Assembly (NCBI GenBank): GCA_025358575.1
Contig: JANYJA010000036.1
Location: 1-64,000 of the forward strand
Length of the DNA stretch: 64,000 nt
DNA from: Terriglobia bacterium
Lineage (GTDB): Bacteria > Acidobacteriota > Terriglobia > Bryobacterales > Bryobacteraceae
Reading direction: 5' to 3'
The notes beneath the pieces were generated by a model that saw only the letters and a program-made list of their open reading frames with translations, did not search any database and was not told where the DNA came from. Each line of letters opens with the position of its first letter. Within the stretch, counting starts at the first letter, position 1. Shown piece by piece: positions 34,863 through 43,826 of this stretch. The position numbers and the translations under genes were made by a program.

Positions 34863-36681
34863 CCGGCGTCAGCCAAGTATCCAGGTGCTGCCTTTGCTCC
34901 GGCGTGGTGGTCGGGAGCACCTCCAATTGCCATAGACGATCGGGTTCAGCGCGCAGGGTCGCGTCGAGCCGCACAAGCCGGTCGCGGCGGGCAACCAGCA
35001 CCGAAATTTTGTCGCCCGCATGATACTGCTCCATGCGCTGTGCCCATTGCTCGGGGCGAACGCGAAAGCCGTCGATCGCCAGAATCTCGTCCTCGGCGCT
35101 AAACCCCGCATCGAAGGCCGCGGTGTCGCGCGGAACTTGGGCGACGATCAACCGGCCGTTTTCCGTGCGCGTAACCGCACCGAGCGTCGATTTCGCCGCC
35201 ACGTTGTTTTTCGGCGGTTCAGGTTTCTTAAACCGCAGGCCGAACCAGTCGAGAGCTTCGTTGTAATCGAGTTCGTGAGTCGTATCGAGCGTTTCCACAA
35301 ACCATCCGCTCAGATCGGCTCCGGCAACCTCGCTCGCGGTTTTGCGGAATTCCGCGGAAGTGAAGCCTTTCCCGCCGGAGTAGCGGTCGTAGGCGAGGCG
35401 CATCAAATGGTCCAATGTCTTCGTCCCATTTGTTGATTTCCGGATCTTGGCGTCGAGGAGCCAGGCGATCACCGCGCCCTTAGTATAGTAGCTGATGCCC
35501 GTGTTTTTACTGTTTTCGTCGGGACGGTAGAACTTGATCCAGGTGTCATACGATGCCATCTCGACAGGCTGTGCTAACCGTCCCGGGGTCGTTTGTAGTT
35601 CCTCAATTTGTCGAGAGAGAGAACTGCCGACCGTTTCCGTGGGGCTGCCAATACCCAGGTATTCGTCGCGGGTGCAGAGTCCGGCGCGCTTTACGGCAAG
35701 CATGCCGTAGTAATCGGTGAAGCCCTCGGAAATCCAAAGTCCTTTAGTGTAAACCTCGGTCTCGTAGTCGAAAGGACCGAGTTCCACCGGGCGCAGACGC
35801 TTCACGTTCCATAGATGGAAATATTCGTGGCTGACAAGGTCCAGAAATCCCAGGTATCCGAGCCGCGTGCGCGTGGCGTAACGACTGGTCATGATCACGA
35901 ATGAATTTTTGTGTTCCAGGCCGCCCCCCGACTCGGTGATCAGGTTGAGGAAGACATACTTGTCGTACGGAAGGCTGCCCCACATGCGCAGGTATTCGCG
36001 GACGAGTGTCTCGACGTCTCGAGCGGAACGCTGGCCGTCCCATACACCCCCTTCGCCTTGGTTTAGCAGAAAGTGCGGCTTGCCACTCACAAGGAAGGGA
36101 TATGATGCCGGGCTGCCCGCGATGATCGGCGAATCCACCAGCGTGGTGTAGTCTGGAGCCACATAGCGGTTGGATCCACCTGAAATCAAGCCGCTTTGAC
36201 TTAACTTCCAGGCTGGCAAAAGTTCAAGTGTTACTTCATATGGGTGGTTAAGTAATTCCATTGCCGTAAGATAAGTCGCCGCCCCATTCAAAAGCGCAAA
36301 GTCTTCGTCTACCCAATTCGTTCGCACCGACATCTCGCGGCAATAAATCCTGTATGCGACAAACACGCGGGCCGCGCGATTGGTGCCCACGCGCCACCTG
36401 TTCTTGCGACTTTTTTCGACTGGCAGCGAATTTCCCTCACCGTCTTTCGCGGACATGCTCTCGACGTTTCGCGCATATTCCCGAACGAGGTAAGAGCCGG
36501 GAGTCCACACCGGCATGAATAGCTCTAGAGAAGGCTGGCCGCCGGTCGGAATGTCGGCGGAGACCTCGGCGTAATGAGTCTGCGGGGCAGGGAACTTAAT
36601 GTTGTACCGGACGGAATCTGGAGTGGCGGCGGACATCGCAAGGACGGAGAGGGTCATTAGGATTGGAAGACGTTGGCTCAT
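34831..36681 (-). CDS. M61-family metallopeptidase (glycyl aminopeptidase type) with PDZ domain
   Basis: The preferred ATG at 36681 precedes a signal peptide (MSQRLPILMTLSVLAMSA), giving 616 residues. An N-terminal beta domain is followed by the catalytic domain with the zinc motif SHEYFHLWNVKRLRP (HExxH) and the downstream ligand region GLWISEGFTDYYG, then a C-terminal PDZ-like domain (about 490-580, FDAGFSAEDEILAIDGFRV). The enzyme is probably periplasmic and trims peptides. It shares a roughly 200-base divergent region with the FecR-domain gene. Confidence 0.92.
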   Translation of the reverse strand: MSQRLPILMTLSVLAMSAATPDSVRYNIKFPAPQTHYAEVSADIPTGGQPSLELFMPVWTPGSYLVREYARNVESMSAKDGEGNSLPVEKSRKNRWRVGTNRAARVFVAYRIYCREMSVRTNWVDEDFALLNGAATYLTAMELLNHPYEVTLELLPAWKLSQSGLISGGSNRYVAPDYTTLVDSPIIAGSPASYPFLVSGKPHFLLNQGEGGVWDGQRSARDVETLVREYLRMWGSLPYDKYVFLNLITESGGGLEHKNSFVIMTSRYATRTRLGYLGFLDLVSHEYFHLWNVKRLRPVELGPFDYETEVYTKGLWISEGFTDYYGMLAVKRAGLCTRDEYLGIGSPTETVGSSLSRQIEELQTTPGRLAQPVEMASYDTWIKFYRPDENSKNTGISYYTKGAVIAWLLDAKIRKSTNGTKTLDHLMRLAYDRYSGGKGFTSAEFRKTASEVAGADLSGWFVETLDTTHELDYNEALDWFGLRFKKPEPPKNNVAAKSTLGAVTRTENGRLIVAQVPRDTAAFDAGFSAEDEILAIDGFRVRPEQWAQRMEQYHAGDKISVLVARRDRLVRLDATLRAEPDRLWQLEVLPTTTPEQRQHLDTWLTPATAPSAIPTR

Positions 36682-36877
36682 CAATTCGTCAGAATGATAC
36701 ACTTTTGCATGCGATTGCGCCAGGAGGACTAGAGCAAACGTTCGCTTGAATGTGGCCGGGGTGGTGGTTTTCAGCCATCTTTCGGCGAGCATTGATTGCT
36801 TTATGCTTATGAAAACATTGGGTTTGTCGAATGGTACCCGCGCTGCCTTAACGTTACCGGAAGTATTAGTGAACCCA

Positions 36878-39307
36878 ATGTCACTTCGAACAAAATTGTC
36901 TTTCAACACGGGGGGGGTCCTCGCAGCATTCCTTCTATCGTCTGCAATTTGTGTTACGCCCGCCGCCGCTCAGGATAACGAGCAGGAGCCTGGCCGCGGT
37001 GTGGCCCGTATTAGCCTATTGAATGGCGATGTGGCCGTTCGGCGCGCCGATTCCGGCGACTATATTGCTGCTGCCGTGAACGCTCCGCTAATGGCGCAAG
37101 ATTCTGTGTCTACCGGACCCCGCTCACGCGCCGAGGTTCAGTTCGACTATGCAGACCGGCTGCGGCTCGCTTCCAACTCGGAAGTGCATCTGACGGGTAT
37201 CGATACCAATCGCATTCAAATGGAGATGTCCCGAGGCGAGGCTACGTTCAGCGTGATGCAGAACGATCATGCTCAGGTTGAGATCAGCACGCCGTCGGTC
37301 TCGTTGCGGCCGTTGCGCCGCGGTAGCTACCGAGTTTATGTCTCCGAAAATGGCGAAACACGTATTACGGTTAATTCTGGCGAAGCTGAAGTTTATACGC
37401 CTCAGGGCGTTGAGCGCGTACCCGCCGGACGCACCCTTGTGGCTCGCGGCTCATCTTCCAACCCTGAATTTCAAATTCTGAATGCCGAGGGCCGCGACGA
37501 TTGGGATAACTGGAACGAGCACCGTGATCGCGATTTGGAGAGATCCGACAGCTATCGCTATGTGAGCCGGGACATTTCCGGTGCCGAAGATCTCGATTCT
37601 TATGGGAACTGGGTGCAGGATCCGACTTACGGAAATGTCTGGGCTCCGCGCGTGCAGGCCGGGTGGGCGCCATATCGCGAAGGCCGATGGGTTTGGGAAG
37701 ATTTTTATGGATGGACATGGGTGAGCACAGACCCCTGGGGCTGGGCCCCGTACCATTATGGTAGCTGGTTTAGCGGCGTTAACGGCTGGTGCTGGTATCC
37801 AGGAAACTCCTATGAGCGTCACTTCTGGAGGCCCGCTTTGGTGGCATTCTTTGGTTTCGGCGGCGGTTACGGTGGCGGCTTAGGATTTGGGATCGGTTTC
37901 GGCAACGTTGGGTGGGTGCCGCTCGCTCCATTTGAGGCGTATCGCCCCTGGTATGGACCCGGCTATTATGGCGGCGGTTATGGTCAAACTGTCATCAATA
38001 ACGTCAATATCGTCAACAATACAAACATCACGAATATTTATCGAAATGCGAACGTCACCAACGGAATTACTGGCGTTTCGTCTCAGGATTTTGCTAACGG
38101 AAGGTTCAACAATCGCATTAATATACCGGGGCAACAGATTCGACAAGCGAATCTCGTGACCGGCGTGGTTCCCGTGGTTCCTACAAACAACGCTCTGCGC
38201 TATTCCGACCGGCAAACGGCTGCGATTGCGAGAGGAAACTTCACGAGTCCCGGTCAACAGCAATTTTTTACGCATACACAGCCAGCGACGGTAAATCGGG
38301 TGCCTTTCGCTGAGCAACAGCGCAATCTACAACAGGCCAGCAGGCAGATCCTTTCGGGACAGAATCCACGTGGCGGCGCTCAGACGCTGACAGGTCCCAG
38401 CGGGAATGTGGCCCGCGTCAACCCCGCCGACTACCGGTCGAATCCGGCGACGGCACTCAGTGGCGCGCAATCGGCTGCGCCCACTGGCGCGAATTCGCGG
38501 TGGCGCCAGGCTGACCCGGTTCGAGGCAACGTAAACGTGCCCACGCAAGTTCAGAACGGGGCGGGGTATCGCGGTTCCCCTGCGAATCCAGCGCAACCGT
38601 CTTCCGCTCAGCCTGGAAACGCCGGCTGGAGCCGCTTCGGGGGGACGGGACGATCTGCGGGCCGTCAGCCAGCCTATCAGCCCGCGCCGCAATACCAAGG
38701 TCAGCCAGCATCGCGCGACGGTTCAGGCTGGAGCCGTTTTGGCAACCCCGCACAGGCTCAACAGCAGCCACCTAAAGCACAGTATCAACGCCCCACGGTT
38801 CAAGACAACGGTTCTGGATGGAGCCGCTTCGGAACTCCGCAGAATCGTAGCTTGCCCGAGCCCCATAACCAGCCGCGCTTTCAACCGCCACCGTCAGCCC
38901 CGGCACCGCAGCCGCGGGATAATCGGCAGTCATACGGAAATGCAAGTGGTTATTCCACATCGCCTCGTAATTATGACTCAGGACGACAGACCTATAGGGA
39001 CACAGGGTCATCCTACAGTCGGCCGCTGCAAATCGCACCCCCTATCGTGCGCGAGCGGCCACAGCGCGACCCTAGCTATTCGCGCCAGGAGATTTATAAC
39101 AGCGGCGGTTACAGCACTCCTCGTTATTCCGCGCCTTCCACTCGTCCGGCATACTCCGCTCCAGCCCCCAGCTATTCTCGGCAGCCTAACTATAGTGCGC
39201 CCCACTATTCGGCTCCGACAAGCTGGTCATCCGATCGCTCACCCTCACCGGCACCAGCCAGTGGCGCGCGTTCTCAAAATCGAAATCGCGGGGACCGGGG
39301 ACATTAG
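36878..39307 (+). CDS. FecR-domain and DUF6600-like secreted protein with GWSRFG repeats
   Basis: From the ATG at 36878 the product has about 809 residues. A signal peptide (about 1-32) is followed by a FecR domain (about 40-190, RISLLNGDVAVRR to VPAGRTLVARG) and then a Trp/Tyr-rich DUF6600-like region with WAPYREGRWVWEDFYGWTWV and GWAPYHYGSWF. A Gly/Tyr stretch follows, and then a long Gln/Pro/Ser-rich tail with three GWSRFG repeats and many YSAP units. Eight guanines at 36910-36917 lie in the signal-peptide codons and are in frame. The role is unknown; tails of this kind are common in surface proteins of the group. Confidence 0.85.
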   Translation: MSLRTKLSFNTGGVLAAFLLSSAICVTPAAAQDNEQEPGRGVARISLLNGDVAVRRADSGDYIAAAVNAPLMAQDSVSTGPRSRAEVQFDYADRLRLASNSEVHLTGIDTNRIQMEMSRGEATFSVMQNDHAQVEISTPSVSLRPLRRGSYRVYVSENGETRITVNSGEAEVYTPQGVERVPAGRTLVARGSSSNPEFQILNAEGRDDWDNWNEHRDRDLERSDSYRYVSRDISGAEDLDSYGNWVQDPTYGNVWAPRVQAGWAPYREGRWVWEDFYGWTWVSTDPWGWAPYHYGSWFSGVNGWCWYPGNSYERHFWRPALVAFFGFGGGYGGGLGFGIGFGNVGWVPLAPFEAYRPWYGPGYYGGGYGQTVINNVNIVNNTNITNIYRNANVTNGITGVSSQDFANGRFNNRINIPGQQIRQANLVTGVVPVVPTNNALRYSDRQTAAIARGNFTSPGQQQFFTHTQPATVNRVPFAEQQRNLQQASRQILSGQNPRGGAQTLTGPSGNVARVNPADYRSNPATALSGAQSAAPTGANSRWRQADPVRGNVNVPTQVQNGAGYRGSPANPAQPSSAQPGNAGWSRFGGTGRSAGRQPAYQPAPQYQGQPASRDGSGWSRFGNPAQAQQQPPKAQYQRPTVQDNGSGWSRFGTPQNRSLPEPHNQPRFQPPPSAPAPQPRDNRQSYGNASGYSTSPRNYDSGRQTYRDTGSSYSRPLQIAPPIVRERPQRDPSYSRQEIYNSGGYSTPRYSAPSTRPAYSAPAPSYSRQPNYSAPHYSAPTSWSSDRSPSPAPASGARSQNRNRGDRGH

Positions 39308-39420
39308 GCGCCCACCTGAGATATTTTACATAATATTCGTTATCGGAACTTAAGCATTCCGTTTACCTTTGCTAACGCAGGAGATATAAAGGAACTTTCG
39401 CATGGCACCGATGGTTGTTC

Positions 39421-40743
39421 ATGCGTTTTATCCAAAACAGGAAGTCTGTATCCACACGTTTCATTTTCGTTTTCTTCGCCATGGCTATTGCCGCATCCTG
39501 TGCCTTGGCCGCGAAACCTGCCACCGCGCTCACTTTCAACGTCACCTCATACGGCGCGTATGGTGACAATATCCACGATGACCAAAATGCAATTGTTGCC
39601 GCTCTTGGGGCGGCAAACTTGGCGGGCGGCGGAACTGTATTTTTCCCCGCTGGGACCTACCTGCACAGCGATTTAATTTCCGTTCCGACTGCAATCACTT
39701 TGTCCGGAACTCAGTTCCAGTCTTTTATAAAGGCCACGAACGCCTACCGGTCGACCCTTTGGTTTCACAACGTCGCCCACTGTGGCGTCCAGAATCTGGG
39801 TATTTTGGGTGTTACTGGTATTCCTAGGCAGACCAATGGCGAAACCACTGGAATCTGGTTTAATTCTGTCCAGCACTGCGTCATCCAAAATATTACGATT
39901 TCCGGCGGTGCTTCGGCAGGGATCTTAGTGGATTCTAGTTCTACCGACGTCCAGATCACGGGCAACAACGTGAGCAACACCATGGCGGACGGCACCCATG
40001 TGACGGGCGGGTCCAACTTCGTTACTGTATCGGGCAACACTGCCTACAACACTGGCGACGATTCTTTCGCTGCGGTGGCTTACGCAAACGACCCGCAGAC
40101 GCATGACATCACCTTCACGAATAACGTCAGCACGCAATCCAAGGCCCGCGGCGTAACGTGCATCGGTGCCAACAACTGTATTATTCAAAACAACACCGTG
40201 GTGAATCCATCCGCGCACGGAATTGCAGTGGCCTATGAACAGTATTACAACACTTGGCACCCAGCTAACGCGACAGTCACCGGTAACTCCGTCACCGGCG
40301 CGGCGGGCTATACTTTCAACGCTTTCCTGATCGACGGTGCCACTCAGGTGACGCTCACCAACAACACGGTGGTCGGCAGCCAGTCGGTTTTCATCCATTC
40401 AAGCACCAACGTCAATGTAGTGGCTCTTCAGGCCAACAACATGCTTGGGCCTGCAATACTAGCTCAACTTTCCACCGCAGTGGTAATTTCAGGAAGCACT
40501 GTGACTGGCGCAACAGGCACAGCTATCACCTATGATCGGGTCACGGGAGGGACCATTGGTGGTATCAATAACATGAGTGGAGTCTGTAGTTTAAGCGGGG
40601 CGACGGCCATCTATGTGACGGGGTCCGCAAATCTTCTCGTTACCGGGAATACCGTTCTAAATACGCTCAAAACGGTTTATGGCGTCGTCTCGGTTGTGAA
40701 TTCCACGGGGGTCACGGTAGACAATACCAACAAACTGATTTAG
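39421..40743 (+). CDS. Secreted right-handed parallel beta-helix protein (pectate-lyase-3-like)
   Basis: The product of about 440 residues has a signal peptide (about 1-32) and the start motif FNVTSYGAYGDNIHDDQNAI, typical of pectate lyase 3/GH28-like proteins. Beta-helix coils follow (ITISGGASAGILVDSSSTDV, TFTNNVSTQSKARGVTCIG). It may bind or cleave a polysaccharide, but a confident catalytic triad cannot be assigned. The start is ATG 39421 or the in-frame TTG just upstream at 39415. Confidence 0.85.
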   Translation: MRFIQNRKSVSTRFIFVFFAMAIAASCALAAKPATALTFNVTSYGAYGDNIHDDQNAIVAALGAANLAGGGTVFFPAGTYLHSDLISVPTAITLSGTQFQSFIKATNAYRSTLWFHNVAHCGVQNLGILGVTGIPRQTNGETTGIWFNSVQHCVIQNITISGGASAGILVDSSSTDVQITGNNVSNTMADGTHVTGGSNFVTVSGNTAYNTGDDSFAAVAYANDPQTHDITFTNNVSTQSKARGVTCIGANNCIIQNNTVVNPSAHGIAVAYEQYYNTWHPANATVTGNSVTGAAGYTFNAFLIDGATQVTLTNNTVVGSQSVFIHSSTNVNVVALQANNMLGPAILAQLSTAVVISGSTVTGATGTAITYDRVTGGTIGGINNMSGVCSLSGATAIYVTGSANLLVTGNTVLNTLKTVYGVVSVVNSTGVTVDNTNKLI

Positions 40744-40807
40744 GGACAGCAATTATTTTTTTTAGGGTAATTATGACGTCACCTAAAGTGCTACAATGAG
40801 AGGAGCC

Positions 40808-41116
40808 ATGAAAAAAGTGACCTTCGAGTTTACCGTAGAAGAACTGGGTGTCTTGTCCACAATGGCCTCAGACCAGTTGTTTCGGAAACAATTTATCGAT
40901 TCCAAGATGCCTGGATACAGGCCGAACCGCGAGGAGCTCGATCTGTGCAAGAGTCTTGTCGGTCGTCTGCGATCAGTGGTCGATGAACAGAGGGTAAAAA
41001 ATGCTGCCGCGGCTCCTCCAAAGATCACCAATCCGCCGCGTATTTCTTCTGCCGCAAAAACGCCGGTTTCCGCTCCAAAAAGCTCCGGTTTGCAGAAAAA
41101 AGCGGCTGCTCGCTAA
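40808..41116 (+). CDS. Small hypothetical protein with basic Ala/Lys/Pro tail
   Basis: ATG 40808 is preceded by a clear GAGGAG ribosome site (40799-40804), so it is preferred to the ATG at 40796 that overlaps this site. The 102-residue product has a folded-looking N-terminal half (MKKVTFEFTVEELGVLSTMA) and a disordered Ala/Lys/Pro-rich tail resembling nucleic-acid-binding tails. The family is not recognised. A strong terminator follows. Confidence 0.75.
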   Translation: MKKVTFEFTVEELGVLSTMASDQLFRKQFIDSKMPGYRPNREELDLCKSLVGRLRSVVDEQRVKNAAAAPPKITNPPRISSAAKTPVSAPKSSGLQKKAAAR

Positions 41117-41147
41117 GCCCGATAAATCTGTTTTTCAATCAAACAAC

Positions 41148-41183
41148 AAGAAGGGGCATTTCGCGTAAGCGATGCCCCTTCTT
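41148..41183. terminator. Bidirectional terminator between convergent genes
   Basis: A perfect 12-bp stem, AAGAAGGGGCAT (41148-41159) and ATGCCCCTTCTT (41172-41183), with a 12-base loop, lies between the convergent genes ending at 41116 (plus) and 41188 (minus). Confidence 0.85.
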
Positions 41184-41187
41184 CCAT

Positions 41188-42555
41188 TTACGATGTAAAT
41201 CGAATGGATTGGATCATCTGCTCGAAAGTGCCTTTCAAATTAGCGAACTGATTCTGCGGCGCAATAAAAATCATATAGAACAATCCTTGTGGCGTCGCCA
41301 CGGTGAGCAGCGCGTCACTTTCAATGTCTCCATAGGGTGAGTTGCTTTGTAGCATCGTAATCAAACCCTGATACCGTCCGACTGCAACTTGCTTTCGGTT
41401 CCGTGAAATTTCCATGCTTGGATTGTTTGCGTGAAGATGGTGAATTAACTCGTCCGTGGATTGGTTCACGTCGCCGTTATTTCCTTCATTCTGGAAGTAG
41501 CTAACGATGGCACCGTATCCGACCTGTGTGGAGCCATTACTCGCTTGGACCAAACCATCTCGAGGCGCTATCGTCACCGAATCTGAATCTTTACTTCCAT
41601 AAGCCTGCCAGTTCCCCGGATAATCGAGCGTGAAGTTTCGTGACTGAATCTGCTTAAACCCGCCCGTAGGTTGACCGTTAGGAGCGACGTTACCGCCGCG
41701 GAATGCGCTCCCGGGCGCGCTGGTTGACACTTGGCCAAGCAACTGCTTCATACGTCCGAATTCACCCGTACCGGATCCGTAGTTACGCTGCGGCAGGGTT
41801 CTAATTTCAGCTTCGATGGCCTGCTCCCGGTTACCTGGATTCGGGTGATCCGAAAGAAACTGGGGACCTCTGGCGCCCCCGGACGCGGACAATTTTTCGA
41901 AAAAATGAGCCATTTCTAAGGGGTTGTATCCGGCTTCCGACATCAAATGCGAACCCATTGCGTCCGCCTCGGTCTCGTCCGTCCTCGAAAACTTGAGCAG
42001 CACAGAATTCGCGCCCAGTCCAACGCCCGCTTGAGCCAGTTGCCCCAGCATAGAATGTCCACCTACTGCCCCTGCCAGCATGGCCGGGATTTGGATCAAG
42101 TTTGCTTTTGATGCCTGATTAGTTCCGTGCCGCAAAATCACATGCGACATTTCGTGCCCCATCACGCCAGCTAGCTCGCCCTCGTTATCCACCGCTTTCA
42201 ATAAGCCGGTGTGGATGAACATTGGCCCCCCCGGCAGGGCGAAGGCGTTGATCGAGGGGTCGGCAATCACCGTGAATGAGAACGGAAAGCCGCTGCTTCG
42301 CGCTTCGGGCGCTGCTGCCAGACGCTGTCCAATCCGGTTTACGTAGTCCTGAAGAAACTGATTCGGCACCACCACGGCTTTGGCTCTAACCTGAGCGGCC
42401 GCTTCCTGTCCCAATTGCACATCCTGTTGTTTGGAAAACATATTGAAACCGGGATGCAGAGGGGCGCCAGGCGTGCGCGCAAAAGCGGAACCCGAACCCC
42501 CCGAAACGACTATAAATCCCGCCAGAACCGCGAATGACAATTGCTTTTTTCTCAT
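41188..42555 (-). CDS. M48-family metalloprotease (BepA-like)
   Basis: The protein has about 455 residues, with a signal peptide (about 1-27) and an M48 protease domain containing the zinc motif GVMGHEMSHVILRHG (HExxH) and the third ligand in SRTDETEADAMGSHLMSEAGY. The C-terminal half (about 285-455) is a separate domain with FTLDYPGNWQAYG. It is probably a periplasmic chaperone-protease for outer-membrane protein quality control, by analogy with BepA; it lacks an obvious TPR region. It is divergent from ilvE. Confidence 0.9.
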   Translation of the reverse strand: MRKKQLSFAVLAGFIVVSGGSGSAFARTPGAPLHPGFNMFSKQQDVQLGQEAAAQVRAKAVVVPNQFLQDYVNRIGQRLAAAPEARSSGFPFSFTVIADPSINAFALPGGPMFIHTGLLKAVDNEGELAGVMGHEMSHVILRHGTNQASKANLIQIPAMLAGAVGGHSMLGQLAQAGVGLGANSVLLKFSRTDETEADAMGSHLMSEAGYNPLEMAHFFEKLSASGGARGPQFLSDHPNPGNREQAIEAEIRTLPQRNYGSGTGEFGRMKQLLGQVSTSAPGSAFRGGNVAPNGQPTGGFKQIQSRNFTLDYPGNWQAYGSKDSDSVTIAPRDGLVQASNGSTQVGYGAIVSYFQNEGNNGDVNQSTDELIHHLHANNPSMEISRNRKQVAVGRYQGLITMLQSNSPYGDIESDALLTVATPQGLFYMIFIAPQNQFANLKGTFEQMIQSIRFTS

Positions 42556-42648
42556 TTCCAAAAATCTCCTTGGAAGTACGACGGCTTCCCTGCCCTTCCC
42601 CTAAGCACATGGAATTCCATATACACAGGTGTCGGTTATAATTGTCAA

Positions 42649-43593
42649 ATGTTGAAGGCCACCGAGAAAATCTGGCACAACGGAAAACTCATCCGTTGGG
42701 ACGACGCGAAAATTCACGTGCTCTCGCACGTCGTTAGTTATGGCAGTTCGGTGTTTGAAGGTATTCGCTGCTATGCGACCCCTTCCGGCCCGGCAATTTT
42801 CAGGCTTCACGAACACGTGCGGCGCATGGTCGATTCGGCCAAAATCTATCGCATGGACACGTTTTCTTTTACTCGCGACCAACTCGCTCAGGCCATGATA
42901 GAGCTTGTGGCCGTCAACAATTTGCCGTCTTGCTACCTCCGCCCGATCGTGCTTCGAGGTTACGGCGACGTTGGTGTCAACGGCATCAAGAATCCGATTG
43001 AAATCTACATCGCTTGTTGGGAATGGGGCAAGTATCTGGGCGATGAAGCTCTATCCGATGGTGTTGACGTCTGCGTGTCTAGTTGGTCGCGCATCGCGCC
43101 GAACACGTTGCCGGCGCTGGCGAAAGCGGGCGCTAACTATATGAATTCCCAGCTCATCAAAATGGAGGCCATGGCCAATGGATATTCGGAAGGCATCGCG
43201 CTTGACTCATCGGGATATGTGAGCGAAGGCTCGGGCGAAAATCTGTTTTTGGTGCGCGATGGCAAGTTGATCACACCGCCGCTCGGAGCCTCGGTCCTGC
43301 CAGGAATCACTCGCGACACCGTGCAGCAGATCGCCCGCGATTTGGGAATCCCGGTCGTCGAATCAATCGTTCCCCGCGAGATGCTTTATATTGCTGATGA
43401 AGTGTTCTTCTCTGGGACAGCAGCAGAGATCACGCCGATCCGGTCGGTTGACCGCATCCCGGTGGGAAAGGGCCATCGCGGTCCCATTACCGAGCAGTTG
43501 CAGAAGGAATTTTTTGCCATTGTCAACGGGACGAAACATGATCGCCATGGCTGGCTCTCTCCTGTTGAAACACGGCAGATGGTGTCTTCTTAA
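42649..43593 (+). CDS. ilvE: Branched-chain amino acid aminotransferase
   Basis: The 314-residue class IV aminotransferase starts at ATG 42649. Motifs include HVVSYGSSVFEGIRCY, the PLP-lysine region ALAKAGANYMNSQL, and SGYVSEGSGENLF with LPGITRDTVQQIARDLG. It transfers amino groups between glutamate and the branched-chain keto acids in the cytoplasm. Length is normal. A terminator candidate lies downstream at 43718. Confidence 0.96.
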   Translation: MLKATEKIWHNGKLIRWDDAKIHVLSHVVSYGSSVFEGIRCYATPSGPAIFRLHEHVRRMVDSAKIYRMDTFSFTRDQLAQAMIELVAVNNLPSCYLRPIVLRGYGDVGVNGIKNPIEIYIACWEWGKYLGDEALSDGVDVCVSSWSRIAPNTLPALAKAGANYMNSQLIKMEAMANGYSEGIALDSSGYVSEGSGENLFLVRDGKLITPPLGASVLPGITRDTVQQIARDLGIPVVESIVPREMLYIADEVFFSGTAAEITPIRSVDRIPVGKGHRGPITEQLQKEFFAIVNGTKHDRHGWLSPVETRQMVSS

Positions 43594-43826
43594 GCTAATG
43601 CGGGAGGAGGGGAGGATGTGGCGCAAACTGTCCGGCGACCTCCCCCGAGATTTGCCTGACCTCCTGCGCCACAACCATTCGACTAAATTAGTTGTAACGC
43701 GCCCGGCGGGGCGGGCCAAGGCGAAAGTCCGCGCCTTTTATTCTTTTCAACAACTTTGATCTGGCTTGATTTCATAACGTTCAGGGACTCGCCATGTTTG
43801 AATATTGTGTATAAAACGGTGCCAGC
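43594..43826. other. Intergenic region with long inverted repeat between ilvE and nagA
   Basis: No gene is seen. GTGGCGCA (43618-43625) and TGCGCCAC (43665-43672) form an 8-bp inverted repeat around a purine/pyrimidine-rich loop, and GGAGG/CCTCC pairs could extend it. It may be a structured 3' end of ilvE. No riboswitch class is recognised. Confidence 0.35.
43718..43746 (+). terminator. Probable terminator after ilvE
   Basis: AAGGCG (43718-43723) and CGCCTT (43732-43737) form a 6-bp stem with an 8-base loop, followed by a U-rich tract (TTTTATTCTTTT). Confidence 0.6.

Noticed and set aside
43594-43826. Riboswitch controlling nagA
   Set aside because: No conserved core of a known riboswitch class is visible, and the nearest hairpin looks like the end of the ilvE transcript.
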